Source: Nocardia rhamnosiphila NBRC 108938 | GTDB taxonomy: Bacteria > Actinomycetota > Actinomycetes > Mycobacteriales > Mycobacteriaceae | DNA length: 64,000 nucleotides | Reading direction: 5' to 3' | NCBI RefSeq assembly: GCF_000720425.1 | Contig: NZ_JOAJ01000014.1 | Span: 4,889-68,888 of the forward strand | Part shown: piece after piece, positions 24,886 to 33,136 of the stretch | How the letters are laid out: each line of letters begins with the position of its first letter | Numbering within the stretch: the first letter of the stretch is position 1 | Notes under the pieces: model-generated | Told to the model about the DNA's origin: nothing | Seen by the model: only the letters and a program-made list of their open reading frames with translations | Database searches by the model: none | Made by a program: the position numbers and the translations under genes

Positions 24886-27120
24886 GTGGCTCTCTGGGAC
24901 GGAGTAGGTGACTTCTTCAGCGAACACGGTGCCGATATCGCGGTAGGCGCCGTGAGCGTGGCCGGGTTCGCAGTCGGCGGGCCCCTCGGGGCAGCGGTGG
25001 CCGGAGGTATTGCCGGCGGGGTCGCCGCTGGTTTCAAAGACGAGAACATCCTGATGGGAGCCGGTCTCGGTGTCGCGGGTGGGCTGGTCGGCGGCCTGGG
25101 TGGCGTCGCGTTGAGGGCCCCGGCCAAAGGAATCGTGGGTGGGTTGCTCCGCCAGGGGCATTCGCTGGATATAGCCCGGGGGATGGGCGCCGGTGCGGAA
25201 AAGATCGCGTTCCAGCGATCGGGGTTGTTCGCCAAACGAATTCCCGAGCTACTCGGGGGCGCGCACCTGTCACCGTGGAAGACCTATGTGGGTTTGTTGA
25301 ATACGGCATTCACTCCGTATTACATGGGCGTGATCGAGAATGCTCCGGACGATATCCGGAATAAATGGTACAAGTACATGGGGTATCCCGACATTCCACT
25401 GATAGATATCAGTGAGGAGGAGCTTTCCGCCATCCCGGACAAGATGCCCCATATCATGATGCCCGATCCGGCTCGCTTGCCGAAGGAATTGGAACTGACC
25501 GCGCCGGTCGAGAAGAACTATCGCACCCTGCCCACCGCCTACGCGGGCTACTGGAACAGCTTCGGGGAGAAACCGGGCAAACTCGACCCGCCGAAGGAAC
25601 TGGTGGTCGGTGACATCTCCGGGGAAGAGAAGGCCGGGATCGCGAACTATCCGCAGAAGGTCGAGAAGATGCGGAGCCGACTGGCGGAATTGCGGTCCAA
25701 GGCGGCGAAGGTCGAGGAGGCGAGCGAACAGACCAGCCGGCTGTGCGCGGCAGGCCGCGGGGATTTCGCCCAGGCGGTGAAGGCGCTCACGGGGTTTGCC
25801 GGACTGGACCCGCGAGATATGAAGCGTATCGGCGTACTGTTCTCCGACTACTCACAAAAAACGAGCGAATACACCGGTCAACCGGTGTTCCGGATCGAGC
25901 CGGCCAGTTTGGGCGCCGGCCCGCCGAGCGAGGACGTATACGCGATGGTGCTCGTCGACGCCGCTTACGGGAGTGCTGCGACAATACTGTCGTGGTACGC
26001 GGACGCTTTCGAGGCGCTCGGGGCGAGAACCGAGTCCGCGAAGCCGACCGACGAGCAGAGCCGGAGCGGACAGAATCCCGGGTCCACAGCGACCACCCCC
26101 ACGAACAACGGCAACGATCCCTACTATGACGCCGCGGCCGCCGCCGGCAACCGGATCATGCCGACCACCCAGCCGCGCCCATCCACGGTTCCCGCGCCCA
26201 CCCCCTGGGATCTCACCGGTGACACCGGTTCGGGGTCCGGCTCCGACCGTAAGGTCACCGATGATCCTGTGGGCGGTGCCGCCGATGGGCTCGGCACGGC
26301 AACCACCACACCCGATGCCTCGTCGGTGGCCCCCGCACCGGTACCCGCAGTGTCCGCCGCCGGGAACGACATGGGATCAGCACTGAAATCTATGATGCTC
26401 CCCCAGATGATGCAGGCCTTCCTGGGTCGCAACCGTCCAGGGGCCGGGACGGAACCGGAGAAGGACCACCGGGATGGGCGGGAACGGCCCGAGGACTTCG
26501 CGCCGCCCGCGCCCGTGCCCGCGCCGGCGGCCAACGCCGTGCCCGCCGCACAGCAGCCGGGAAGCCCGGCAGCCACCGCACCGAACGGCGAGACCAGGCC
26601 TGCTGTGGCTCGTCCCGACTCCGGGCGGCCGCCGGGGAATCCGGTGCCCGCGACCGCTCCCGACACCAAGGGCACCGTGGTCTACACCGTCCCCGACGGC
26701 CGGACCGTAGAGGTGTCCGCGGTGGTGGCACGTGGGCTGGATGCGGCATTCGGTAACGCCTCGGGCACCGATGCGCGCGCGGCGTACACCGGCACACCCG
26801 CGGAGTGGACCGACCCGAAACGGATAGGGCGCCGAATCGATCCGAGCGAGTCGGTGACCGGCGATGTCGGCGTGTGGGAGGAGCGGAACGCCATACTCGT
26901 CCAGTTCGACGGCCAGGACGTACTCGAAGCGGTGGTCGACGGGGCGCTGGTAAAGGTCACCGAGCTGTCGCAGATGCGTGACGACGCAGGCGATTTCGGC
27001 GGATTCGTCGGTATCTTCCACCCGCCCGGTATCGAGAAGGTGGCGGACGAGTCCGCCGCGACCGCCGTTCCCGGTGCGCCTGCCGACCCGACCGGCGCCG
27101 GCGCCACGGTATCTGTGTAG
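24886..27120 (+). CDS. Large paralogue 1 with Gly-rich hydrophobic N-terminus
   Basis: 744 residues, family not recognised. Residues about 1-85 resemble hydrophobic Gly/Ala-rich sequences (VGGPLGAAVAGGIAGGVAAG) that insert in membranes. A helical central part runs to about 380, a Pro/Thr/Ala-rich disordered stretch from 385 to 590, and a compact C-terminal domain from 595 to 735. That domain is shared with the next protein: compare LDAAFGNASGTDARAAYTGT with CDKAFANKSGTDAQAAYQGT, and DDAGDFGGFVGIFHPPGIE with TEGDFGEFAGFKHPKGVE. There is no signal peptide. Position suggests a substrate or accessory factor of the combined secretion locus. GTG 24886 has AGGTGAGG just upstream. Confidence 0.8.
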   Translation: MALWDGVGDFFSEHGADIAVGAVSVAGFAVGGPLGAAVAGGIAGGVAAGFKDENILMGAGLGVAGGLVGGLGGVALRAPAKGIVGGLLRQGHSLDIARGMGAGAEKIAFQRSGLFAKRIPELLGGAHLSPWKTYVGLLNTAFTPYYMGVIENAPDDIRNKWYKYMGYPDIPLIDISEEELSAIPDKMPHIMMPDPARLPKELELTAPVEKNYRTLPTAYAGYWNSFGEKPGKLDPPKELVVGDISGEEKAGIANYPQKVEKMRSRLAELRSKAAKVEEASEQTSRLCAAGRGDFAQAVKALTGFAGLDPRDMKRIGVLFSDYSQKTSEYTGQPVFRIEPASLGAGPPSEDVYAMVLVDAAYGSAATILSWYADAFEALGARTESAKPTDEQSRSGQNPGSTATTPTNNGNDPYYDAAAAAGNRIMPTTQPRPSTVPAPTPWDLTGDTGSGSGSDRKVTDDPVGGAADGLGTATTTPDASSVAPAPVPAVSAAGNDMGSALKSMMLPQMMQAFLGRNRPGAGTEPEKDHRDGRERPEDFAPPAPVPAPAANAVPAAQQPGSPAATAPNGETRPAVARPDSGRPPGNPVPATAPDTKGTVVYTVPDGRTVEVSAVVARGLDAAFGNASGTDARAAYTGTPAEWTDPKRIGRRIDPSESVTGDVGVWEERNAILVQFDGQDVLEAVVDGALVKVTELSQMRDDAGDFGGFVGIFHPPGIEKVADESAATAVPGAPADPTGAGATVSV

Positions 27121-27128
27121 GAGGCGAA

Positions 27129-29843
27129 ATGGGCAGCGACTTCTGGAGTGGTGTCGCAGGGTTTGTGGTCGACGTAGGTGTGAGTTACGGACTCGAACAC
27201 GCGTTGAAGGGCGGCAGTGGCGGCATCGGGAAACAGGTTCTCGTCGGTTCGTTCGCCGGTGGTGTGGGCGGGGCATTGGGTGACGCGGTCGCCCACGGAG
27301 GCCCCAGTTTGGGGGATACCCCCGAGGCATTCTTCTACGGTGCGCTCGGCGGTGCGGCCGGCGCGGGCGCGGACCGATTCATTGCGAGCAGGCTGGCGAA
27401 AGGGAAAACCGCGGCCGACGACGCCCTGACGGAGGCGAGCTCGACCAAGGCGACCGCTGACGAGGCGCGCGACAGCCTGCAGAACGCGGAAAACGCGCGT
27501 ACCGCCGCTCGAACGGATCTGGACCAGGCCGAGGTGGCCCTCAGACAGGCGAACGCCGAACTCGGACCTCTGCAAACACAGTACGACGATGCCTTGCGCA
27601 GGGCGCAAGCCGATCCGAACAATGTCATACTGCGGGATGAGTTGAACAGTGCACGGGATGCGTTGAATGCGGCGAAAGACAAAGTCAAAGCGGCCGAGTC
27701 GGTACGTGACAAGGCGAAAGAAGGTCTCGACGAAGCGGGCGACAAGTTCAACGAACTGAATGCCAAGCGAGGCGACCTCGACAGTGCGAAGAGCTCGGCG
27801 GACGACGCCTTCAAAAAAGCCGAAGCGGCAGCCAAGGCCGCGGGTAAAAGGGTCGACGACTTCGGCAAGTACTACCGGGGCACCTTGGTCGGTCTCGGCT
27901 CGTACGCCTCCATGATGCTCAATGAGCACGGCCTGCCCTGGTCCTCCGACGGGTCCGGCGGAGATCAGCCGGGCGCAGCGGTGAACCGGGTCCCCTTGAT
28001 GTGGGACGGCTACCAACCCGCCGCCACAGCGGGGTTGATGGGTCAGTCACCGTTCGAGCAGGGCTCGTCTCCACAGAAAGGGCAGGGTTTCCTGCTCCGC
28101 CCGGAGGGGCTGAATCCCAGTATTGTCCTGTGGTACGGCGGCCCTTCCAATTCGTTCGCGTATTCGCTGGTGGATACCTATGAGATGTTCGGCGATCTGA
28201 AGAAGAAGGAAGACCTGAAGGTCACGCCGATTCCAGCGATGCCGAAAACGGTGCAGAACCCCAGCGGTTTCAGCGCCAAGGGGGGCGCCACCTATAAAGA
28301 CTTATCGCTCTCGCTCAACGAGACGGGCAAGAAGCTGACCGACACGCAGCAGAGCGTGCTGAATGTACTGCCGACCGTGGAGGAGATCAGCAAGCGCGGC
28401 AAAGAGAACGTCGGCAAGCTCATCGTCGGCGTGAACAGGTTCATGGTGGAACGCCTGCAGACCGGCTCGGACAAGGAAGTTCTCGTCGTACTGGGCCAGG
28501 GATTCACCGAACTCGCCAACGAGATCCAGAATGCCGCGCAGGCGAACCAGGCTGCGGCCGGCGGCATCCAGAACCCGACCGCGGCGCAGGACGCGGCCGC
28601 GGCCCAGAACCTGGCCAACTCGGTCGGTAACTATGCCGGCCGGATGAACAGCGCGGGTTACACCCCCGACAGTTCGCAGATCGGGGTGAACAACCCCTGG
28701 GACCCGGGCAACCTCGGTACCGGCAATGCCACCACTCCGGATACCTCGGCGCTGAAGGACGCCACCGAGAAGTTCCGGGACCAGGCCGAGAACCTGGCGG
28801 GTACGGCGAAAAATCCCTCGGACATCACCCCCAGCTCCGTCGACCCGGGCGCCCTCAACCCGGCCGCCTACAATCCCGGTGCCTCCCAACTCGGGTCCAC
28901 CGACCCGATGGGCGGACTGGGTAGTCTCATGAGCACGTTGATGCCGTTTCAACTCATGGCCCAGCAAAGGGCCATGCGAGATGAGGCGGACCGAAATATG
29001 TCCGACCGGATGGACGATCTCGATTCGTCCCGTTTCGACCAGGCCGCCGTACCCACCTTGCCGCAGGCGCAGCAGCCGGTAGGAACCACGCCGTGGTCGA
29101 ATCAGGCGGCCGCGAACAATGCCGCCGCGACCCCGGCCCAGCCCGCCGCGCACCACCCGGCCGGTGCCCCCAGCGGCGCCAACTCCACTCAGCCCGGCAC
29201 CGCGGTGCCGAAGCGGGTGCCCGGGGATGACGGTCTGGTGCCGTACGCCTTCCCGAAGGGGACCCAGCGCATTCCGCTCGCCGTGGCGCAGGCATGCGAC
29301 AAGGCGTTCGCGAACAAGAGCGGTACCGATGCCCAGGCCGCGTACCAGGGAACCGCGGGGGCGTTTACGGACCCGAAGGATATCGGCCCCGCTGTCGATC
29401 CGTTCCAGCTGACCACCGGCGATATCGGCACCTGGATCATCCGGCAGCCGAAGAAAGCGTCGCAACAGGCGGAGCCGGTGCCCGCACAGGCCGGCAGCGA
29501 AGGGCAGGTCCAGCCCGTCGCGATGGTCACCGTCGGCGGCGACACCGGAGAGAAGAAGAACGAGCCGGATACCGGTTCGAGCGGAGACCCGGAATACCGG
29601 ACCGCCATCCTGGTCGTGTTCGGTGAAGGGGAGAGTGGCACCGTGGAAGCCATAGTGAACGGGGAGCTTCGGCAGTTCGAGGCGGAAATGTCGGATACTG
29701 AAGGTGACTTCGGTGAGTTCGCCGGGTTCAAGCACCCGAAGGGTGTGGAGGCTGCGGGCGACAAGGGCCAGGACAGCGAGACGATAGCGACATCCGGAGA
29801 CCAGACCACGGCCGATATACCGGCGCTCACGATGCCGGTCTAG
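27129..29843 (+). CDS. Large paralogue 2 with coiled coil
   Basis: 904 residues, family not recognised. The N-terminal 75 residues are Gly-rich and hydrophobic (LVGSFAGGVGGALG). Residues about 95-250 form a long Ala/Glu/Lys/Asp-rich coiled coil, then a mixed region to 690. A C-terminal domain from about 695 is paralogous to that of the preceding gene but with a polar insertion of about 45 residues. ATG 27129 has AGGAGG at 27119-27124, overlapping the previous stop. Size, lack of catalytic motifs and pairing suggest two related structural or effector proteins. Confidence 0.8.
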   Translation: MGSDFWSGVAGFVVDVGVSYGLEHALKGGSGGIGKQVLVGSFAGGVGGALGDAVAHGGPSLGDTPEAFFYGALGGAAGAGADRFIASRLAKGKTAADDALTEASSTKATADEARDSLQNAENARTAARTDLDQAEVALRQANAELGPLQTQYDDALRRAQADPNNVILRDELNSARDALNAAKDKVKAAESVRDKAKEGLDEAGDKFNELNAKRGDLDSAKSSADDAFKKAEAAAKAAGKRVDDFGKYYRGTLVGLGSYASMMLNEHGLPWSSDGSGGDQPGAAVNRVPLMWDGYQPAATAGLMGQSPFEQGSSPQKGQGFLLRPEGLNPSIVLWYGGPSNSFAYSLVDTYEMFGDLKKKEDLKVTPIPAMPKTVQNPSGFSAKGGATYKDLSLSLNETGKKLTDTQQSVLNVLPTVEEISKRGKENVGKLIVGVNRFMVERLQTGSDKEVLVVLGQGFTELANEIQNAAQANQAAAGGIQNPTAAQDAAAAQNLANSVGNYAGRMNSAGYTPDSSQIGVNNPWDPGNLGTGNATTPDTSALKDATEKFRDQAENLAGTAKNPSDITPSSVDPGALNPAAYNPGASQLGSTDPMGGLGSLMSTLMPFQLMAQQRAMRDEADRNMSDRMDDLDSSRFDQAAVPTLPQAQQPVGTTPWSNQAAANNAAATPAQPAAHHPAGAPSGANSTQPGTAVPKRVPGDDGLVPYAFPKGTQRIPLAVAQACDKAFANKSGTDAQAAYQGTAGAFTDPKDIGPAVDPFQLTTGDIGTWIIRQPKKASQQAEPVPAQAGSEGQVQPVAMVTVGGDTGEKKNEPDTGSSGDPEYRTAILVVFGEGESGTVEAIVNGELRQFEAEMSDTEGDFGEFAGFKHPKGVEAAGDKGQDSETIATSGDQTTADIPALTMPV

Positions 29844-29876
29844 TGGATGTGCAGCCACGGTGAGAGGAGATGAGAC

Positions 29877-31364
29877 ATGCCATTGAATGTCGATCTCGGT
29901 GAACTGGTGTCCGTCGCGGGCCGATCGGCGGACCTCGCGCGGGTCACCGGAGCCGCGATGCCACGCGAATGGGTGCTGCCCGCGGGGGCCGATCCCATCT
30001 CGGCTCAGGCGGTTCCGCAGCTCAACGCGCAGGCCGCGACGCTGTTCAATGCCACCATCGGGGTGCTGAACAGGATTCAGCGTGACGCCCATCGCATCGG
30101 TGCGGCGGCGACCGAGTACTCGGTGGCCGACGACGAGGGCGCCCGCCGCGTCAACGCTTCGGGTGGAGAGCTGGTCACCAACCCGGTCCCGGCCGTGGAG
30201 CCGGTGGGGTACCGCCGGGTGCCGGAAGGACTGAGCAGTATGCCCGTGGTCACCGGAGACCCGTTGACCCTCGCCAAGCAGCTGCACAGTGGTCCGGGGC
30301 CGGAGCCCGCGCACCGATTCGCCGATTCCGTACGACTGTTCAACGTGAGCTCGCGGACCCAGGCATCCGCCGATATGGATAGCGCGAGTTCGGTCCTGCA
30401 GAATTGGACGCCGGTGGGAACAGAGGTCGCCCAGCGATTCGTCACGTATCGCGGCTGGATGGACGATTTGGGGGACGCGATGGAGAAATTGGCGCAGGGG
30501 GCCGAGGATTACGGCAATGCGTTCTCCCGCGCCAAGGCCAAACATCCTACGCCGGAGGAGATCCTGGCCGCACGCAAGCGAATGCTGGCCGCGGCGCGCG
30601 CGAAGAACGAAGCCGCGTTGGCCGCCGCTACCGCGGAATACAACGAATTGAACGTGCGGTCGGGCGAAGCCGCGGGATCTTACGCCACGGAAACCGGTAC
30701 CAGTATCGCGAATTCGTCGGAGGGCACGTCCGCTGCGGCGCAAACCGGTTCCGGCGGCTCCAGCGATTCGCTCTCCCAGATGCTGCCGATGCTGATGCAG
30801 ATGATGCAGCTCGGTGGCAACGGCCTGGACCAGGCCGATGACATCTCCGACGACGACTGGTACGACGATTCCTTCGATGACTACGGTCTCGGGGATTACG
30901 CGATACCGTCCCTGGGCAGCCCCTCCGGCGGCTCGCCCTCGCTCTCGCCCTCGTTGCCCGGAAGCACGGTTCCCAGCGCGTCGGATGTCCAGGTGCTCTC
31001 GGCGACGACCTCGATGCCGTTGGCCGCCGCGGTCGGCGGTGGCAACGTCGGATCTCCGGCCCGGTTGCCGCTGGGCGACGGAGGCGCGGGCGGTACCGCC
31101 TACGGTCGCGGCGCCGGTGCCGGTATGCCCATGATGCCCATGGGCGGGGCGCCCATGGGCGGGGGGATGGGTGGTGCCGGCGGCGGTAGCGGTAACGAAC
31201 GCAACCGAGTGGTCGCCTGGCATCCCGACCGCTTGATGTACGTCGACGACACTCCGCACACCGAACCCGTCATCGGGGAACGGCCCACCATCGCGCCGAC
31301 GGTCACTCAGCCGACCCCGACGCCGGCCAATCAGGCCCCGACCCGCTCCGGAGGTAACGCATGA
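29877..31364 (+). CDS. EspC/PPE-like ESX secretion-associated protein
   Basis: 495 residues. Residues 1-95 resemble the EspC-like 'type VII target' fold, a helical hairpin ending in Tyr81-Ser-Val-Ala-Asp85, which matches the YxxxD/E secretion signal. A second helical part (150-270, with AEDYGNAFSRAK and PTPEEILAARKRML) resembles the PPE/EspB hairpin. The rest is Gly/Ser/Met-rich, ending in a conserved-looking RVVAWHPDRLMYVDD...PVIGERPTI motif. It is therefore a likely ESX substrate. ATG 29877 has a GGAG ribosome site. It overlaps the next gene (ATGA). Confidence 0.75.
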   Translation: MPLNVDLGELVSVAGRSADLARVTGAAMPREWVLPAGADPISAQAVPQLNAQAATLFNATIGVLNRIQRDAHRIGAAATEYSVADDEGARRVNASGGELVTNPVPAVEPVGYRRVPEGLSSMPVVTGDPLTLAKQLHSGPGPEPAHRFADSVRLFNVSSRTQASADMDSASSVLQNWTPVGTEVAQRFVTYRGWMDDLGDAMEKLAQGAEDYGNAFSRAKAKHPTPEEILAARKRMLAAARAKNEAALAAATAEYNELNVRSGEAAGSYATETGTSIANSSEGTSAAAQTGSGGSSDSLSQMLPMLMQMMQLGGNGLDQADDISDDDWYDDSFDDYGLGDYAIPSLGSPSGGSPSLSPSLPGSTVPSASDVQVLSATTSMPLAAAVGGGNVGSPARLPLGDGGAGGTAYGRGAGAGMPMMPMGGAPMGGGMGGAGGGSGNERNRVVAWHPDRLMYVDDTPHTEPVIGERPTIAPTVTQPTPTPANQAPTRSGGNA

Positions 31365-31723
31365 GCATCCACCCAGACGTGCAGGCCGCGCTGGACGCGG
31401 CCCGCGAATTACGGCATCGTATCGCCGATATGCGGGAGCGTATCGACGATGTACGTGCCCGGCGGCCCTCGCCCAGCGGCACCGTCATCCCGGAGGTGGA
31501 CGCGATGGGGCGGCTCACCAGCCTCTACCTCGCGCCGGGTACCGCGGGTCGCTTCACCAGTGAGGAACTGGCGGCCGAGATCATGGCCGCCATCCGGGAG
31601 AGCACCCGTGATGCGGCCCGGCAGTACCAGGCGATCATGGAAACTGTGATCACCGAGAACAGCGCGGCGGACGGCGCGGTGGACAGTCGTGAGTCCGCCG
31701 GTATCGCCGAGGCGGTGCGGTGA
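31361..31723 (+). CDS. EspL-like YbaB/EbfC-family protein
   Basis: 120 residues. An N-terminal helix (ALDAARELRHRIADMRERIDD) precedes a three-stranded segment (DAMGRLTSLYLAPGT) and two C-terminal helices (SEELAAEIMAAIRESTRDAARQY): the YbaB/EbfC nucleoid-protein layout. EspL of mycobacterial ESX-1 belongs to this fold and works with ESX substrates, so an EspL-like chaperone or stabilising role is likely. It overlaps both neighbours by 4 bases, implying tight coupling with the preceding substrate gene. Confidence 0.72.
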   Translation: MSIHPDVQAALDAARELRHRIADMRERIDDVRARRPSPSGTVIPEVDAMGRLTSLYLAPGTAGRFTSEELAAEIMAAIRESTRDAARQYQAIMETVITENSAADGAVDSRESAGIAEAVR

Positions 31724-32406
31724 CCGGTATCGAGGCCGCGGAGGCGGCGGACGATTCGGTCTCGGCCGCCGATGCCATCGGCTGGCTGCACGAGGAAGGT
31801 CTCACACGGCTGGCCGCGCTGGGTTCCGGCTCGCCGAACCCGGCCGTCGCCTTCTCCGTCGATGTCTCCACCGGTATCGTCACCAAATATCCGGCCGCCA
31901 ACGGCGGTATCGGGGCCGATTCGAGCACGGTCGCAGCCGATGATCTGCCGGCTCCGCTGGACAGCTCCAATCGGCTCGTGGTCGTCGGTATCACCAGCTC
32001 CGACCAGATACTGGTGGTCGACCTGGCCGGGTCGCTGGTCATCGGGATCAACGGGGACCGGCCCGAAGCGGCCGCACGATCCTGGGTGATGCAGTTGCTG
32101 CTGAACCCGGACATCACCGTGACCACCAACAGCGCCGACGTGGCGATCGGTAGCAGTCCGCGGTGCCGCAAGAGCTTCATACCGGGCGGCGGTGGTTCGA
32201 TCGTCAGCGTGGACGACGGTAACCCACCGGTGACCACGGTATCGATGAACTCCGATGTCGAAGGTTCGGACTATCTGGACCTGCTCGGCGACGGCACCGG
32301 TGAAATGTACCTGGGAGCGCGGGTATGGCCGCTGCGGCTGGTGATGACCATCGGCGACACCGCGTGGTCGGCGCTGTCGGAAACCTTGGACCGGGCAGCC
32401 GGATAG
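31720..32406 (+). CDS. Unrecognised soluble protein in the ESX-associated operon
   Basis: 228 residues, no signal peptide or membrane segment. Alternating strands such as NRLVVVGITSSDQILVVDLAG and SLVIGINGD suggest a mixed alpha/beta fold; a basic RCRKSFIPGGGG turn lies near the middle. I do not recognise the family. GTG 31720 overlaps the EspL-like stop, and the EspD/EspH-like gene follows 18 bases later, so it is part of the substrate-handling group. Confidence 0.7.
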   Translation: MTGIEAAEAADDSVSAADAIGWLHEEGLTRLAALGSGSPNPAVAFSVDVSTGIVTKYPAANGGIGADSSTVAADDLPAPLDSSNRLVVVGITSSDQILVVDLAGSLVIGINGDRPEAAARSWVMQLLLNPDITVTTNSADVAIGSSPRCRKSFIPGGGGSIVSVDDGNPPVTTVSMNSDVEGSDYLDLLGDGTGEMYLGARVWPLRLVMTIGDTAWSALSETLDRAAG

Positions 32407-32423
32407 ATTCGCAGGAGAAGAAG

Positions 32424-32792
32424 ATGAACGACGATTTCGACTACGACGATATCGAAGACGATCAGGACGAAGGTGCGGCCACGGAATCCGCGGCCGCCCC
32501 ACAGATACACGAGGTGTTCAACCCCGATCACACCGTCGGGGTGGCCTGCGACCGGGATGGTGAGATCGTCGGGTTGCACATCACCGACGAGGCGCAGGAC
32601 AACGGTGACAGCTGGTTGAGTGCGGAGATACTCAAGGTCGCCGCGCTCGCACACGCCAAATCGCGCCTCGGTCTGCGGCGTGAGATGGAGTCCAACGGCG
32701 CTCGCTCCTACACGATCGACTCGTTCGGCCTGCCGAGCGAGGCCACCTATCGGACCATGGAAGACGAGGCTTTCGGCCTCCGCCCGGCCTGA
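32424..32792 (+). CDS. EspD/EspH-like (DUF2694) protein
   Basis: 122 residues. A very acidic N-terminus (DDFDYDDIEDDQDE) precedes a segment typical of EspD/EspH: FNPDHTVGVACDRDGEIVGL, then WLSAEILKVAALAHAKS, and a C-terminal GLPSEATYRTMEDEAFG like the GLPSPEEA...EVFA end of EspD. In mycobacteria these small proteins stabilise EspA/EspC or EspE/EspF. ATG 32424 has AGGAG close upstream; the longer open frame is rejected. Confidence 0.75.
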   Translation: MNDDFDYDDIEDDQDEGAATESAAAPQIHEVFNPDHTVGVACDRDGEIVGLHITDEAQDNGDSWLSAEILKVAALAHAKSRLGLRREMESNGARSYTIDSFGLPSEATYRTMEDEAFGLRPA

Positions 32793-32821
32793 CCCCCGCA
32801 CCGGACAGACAGGACACGACC

Positions 32822-33127
32822 ATGGTGAACATCCTCTCCCTCGACGCGGTGAAGGCGACCGTCGGGGATGCCGCCGGGGCGCTCACGGTGATGACCGACG
32901 ATGTCGGCACCACTGTGGATTCGCTGGTAATGCAATCGAAAGCCGATTCGCCGCTGGACCGCGATATGACCGGCAAGCTGGACTGGATTCGCGATACCTT
33001 CGCCACCGCGGCCGCCGATGTCACGGAACAGTCCGGAATCACCGTCGAGGCCACCGGTTACGGCACGACCGTACTGTCGAACGCCGATATCGACGGCCAG
33101 GCGACCATGCGCTCTGCCGCGGTCTGA
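32822..33127 (+). CDS. Small helical EspC/EspF-like candidate substrate
   Basis: 101 residues, mostly helical, without Cys, signal peptide or membrane segment. Length and position between EspD/EspH-like and DUF-type genes recall the EspC/EspF partners of mycobacterial loci. It has no clear YxxxD/E motif (the only late Tyr is in GYGTTV), so the assignment is weak. It ends 9 bases before the next gene. Confidence 0.5.
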   Translation: MVNILSLDAVKATVGDAAGALTVMTDDVGTTVDSLVMQSKADSPLDRDMTGKLDWIRDTFATAAADVTEQSGITVEATGYGTTVLSNADIDGQATMRSAAV

Positions 33128-33136
33128 TCGGACACG

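Noticed and set aside
28302..31259. 985-residue leftward open frame
   Set aside because: It spans two well-supported rightward genes with good ribosome sites and lacks any family-like sequence; it is open because of base composition.
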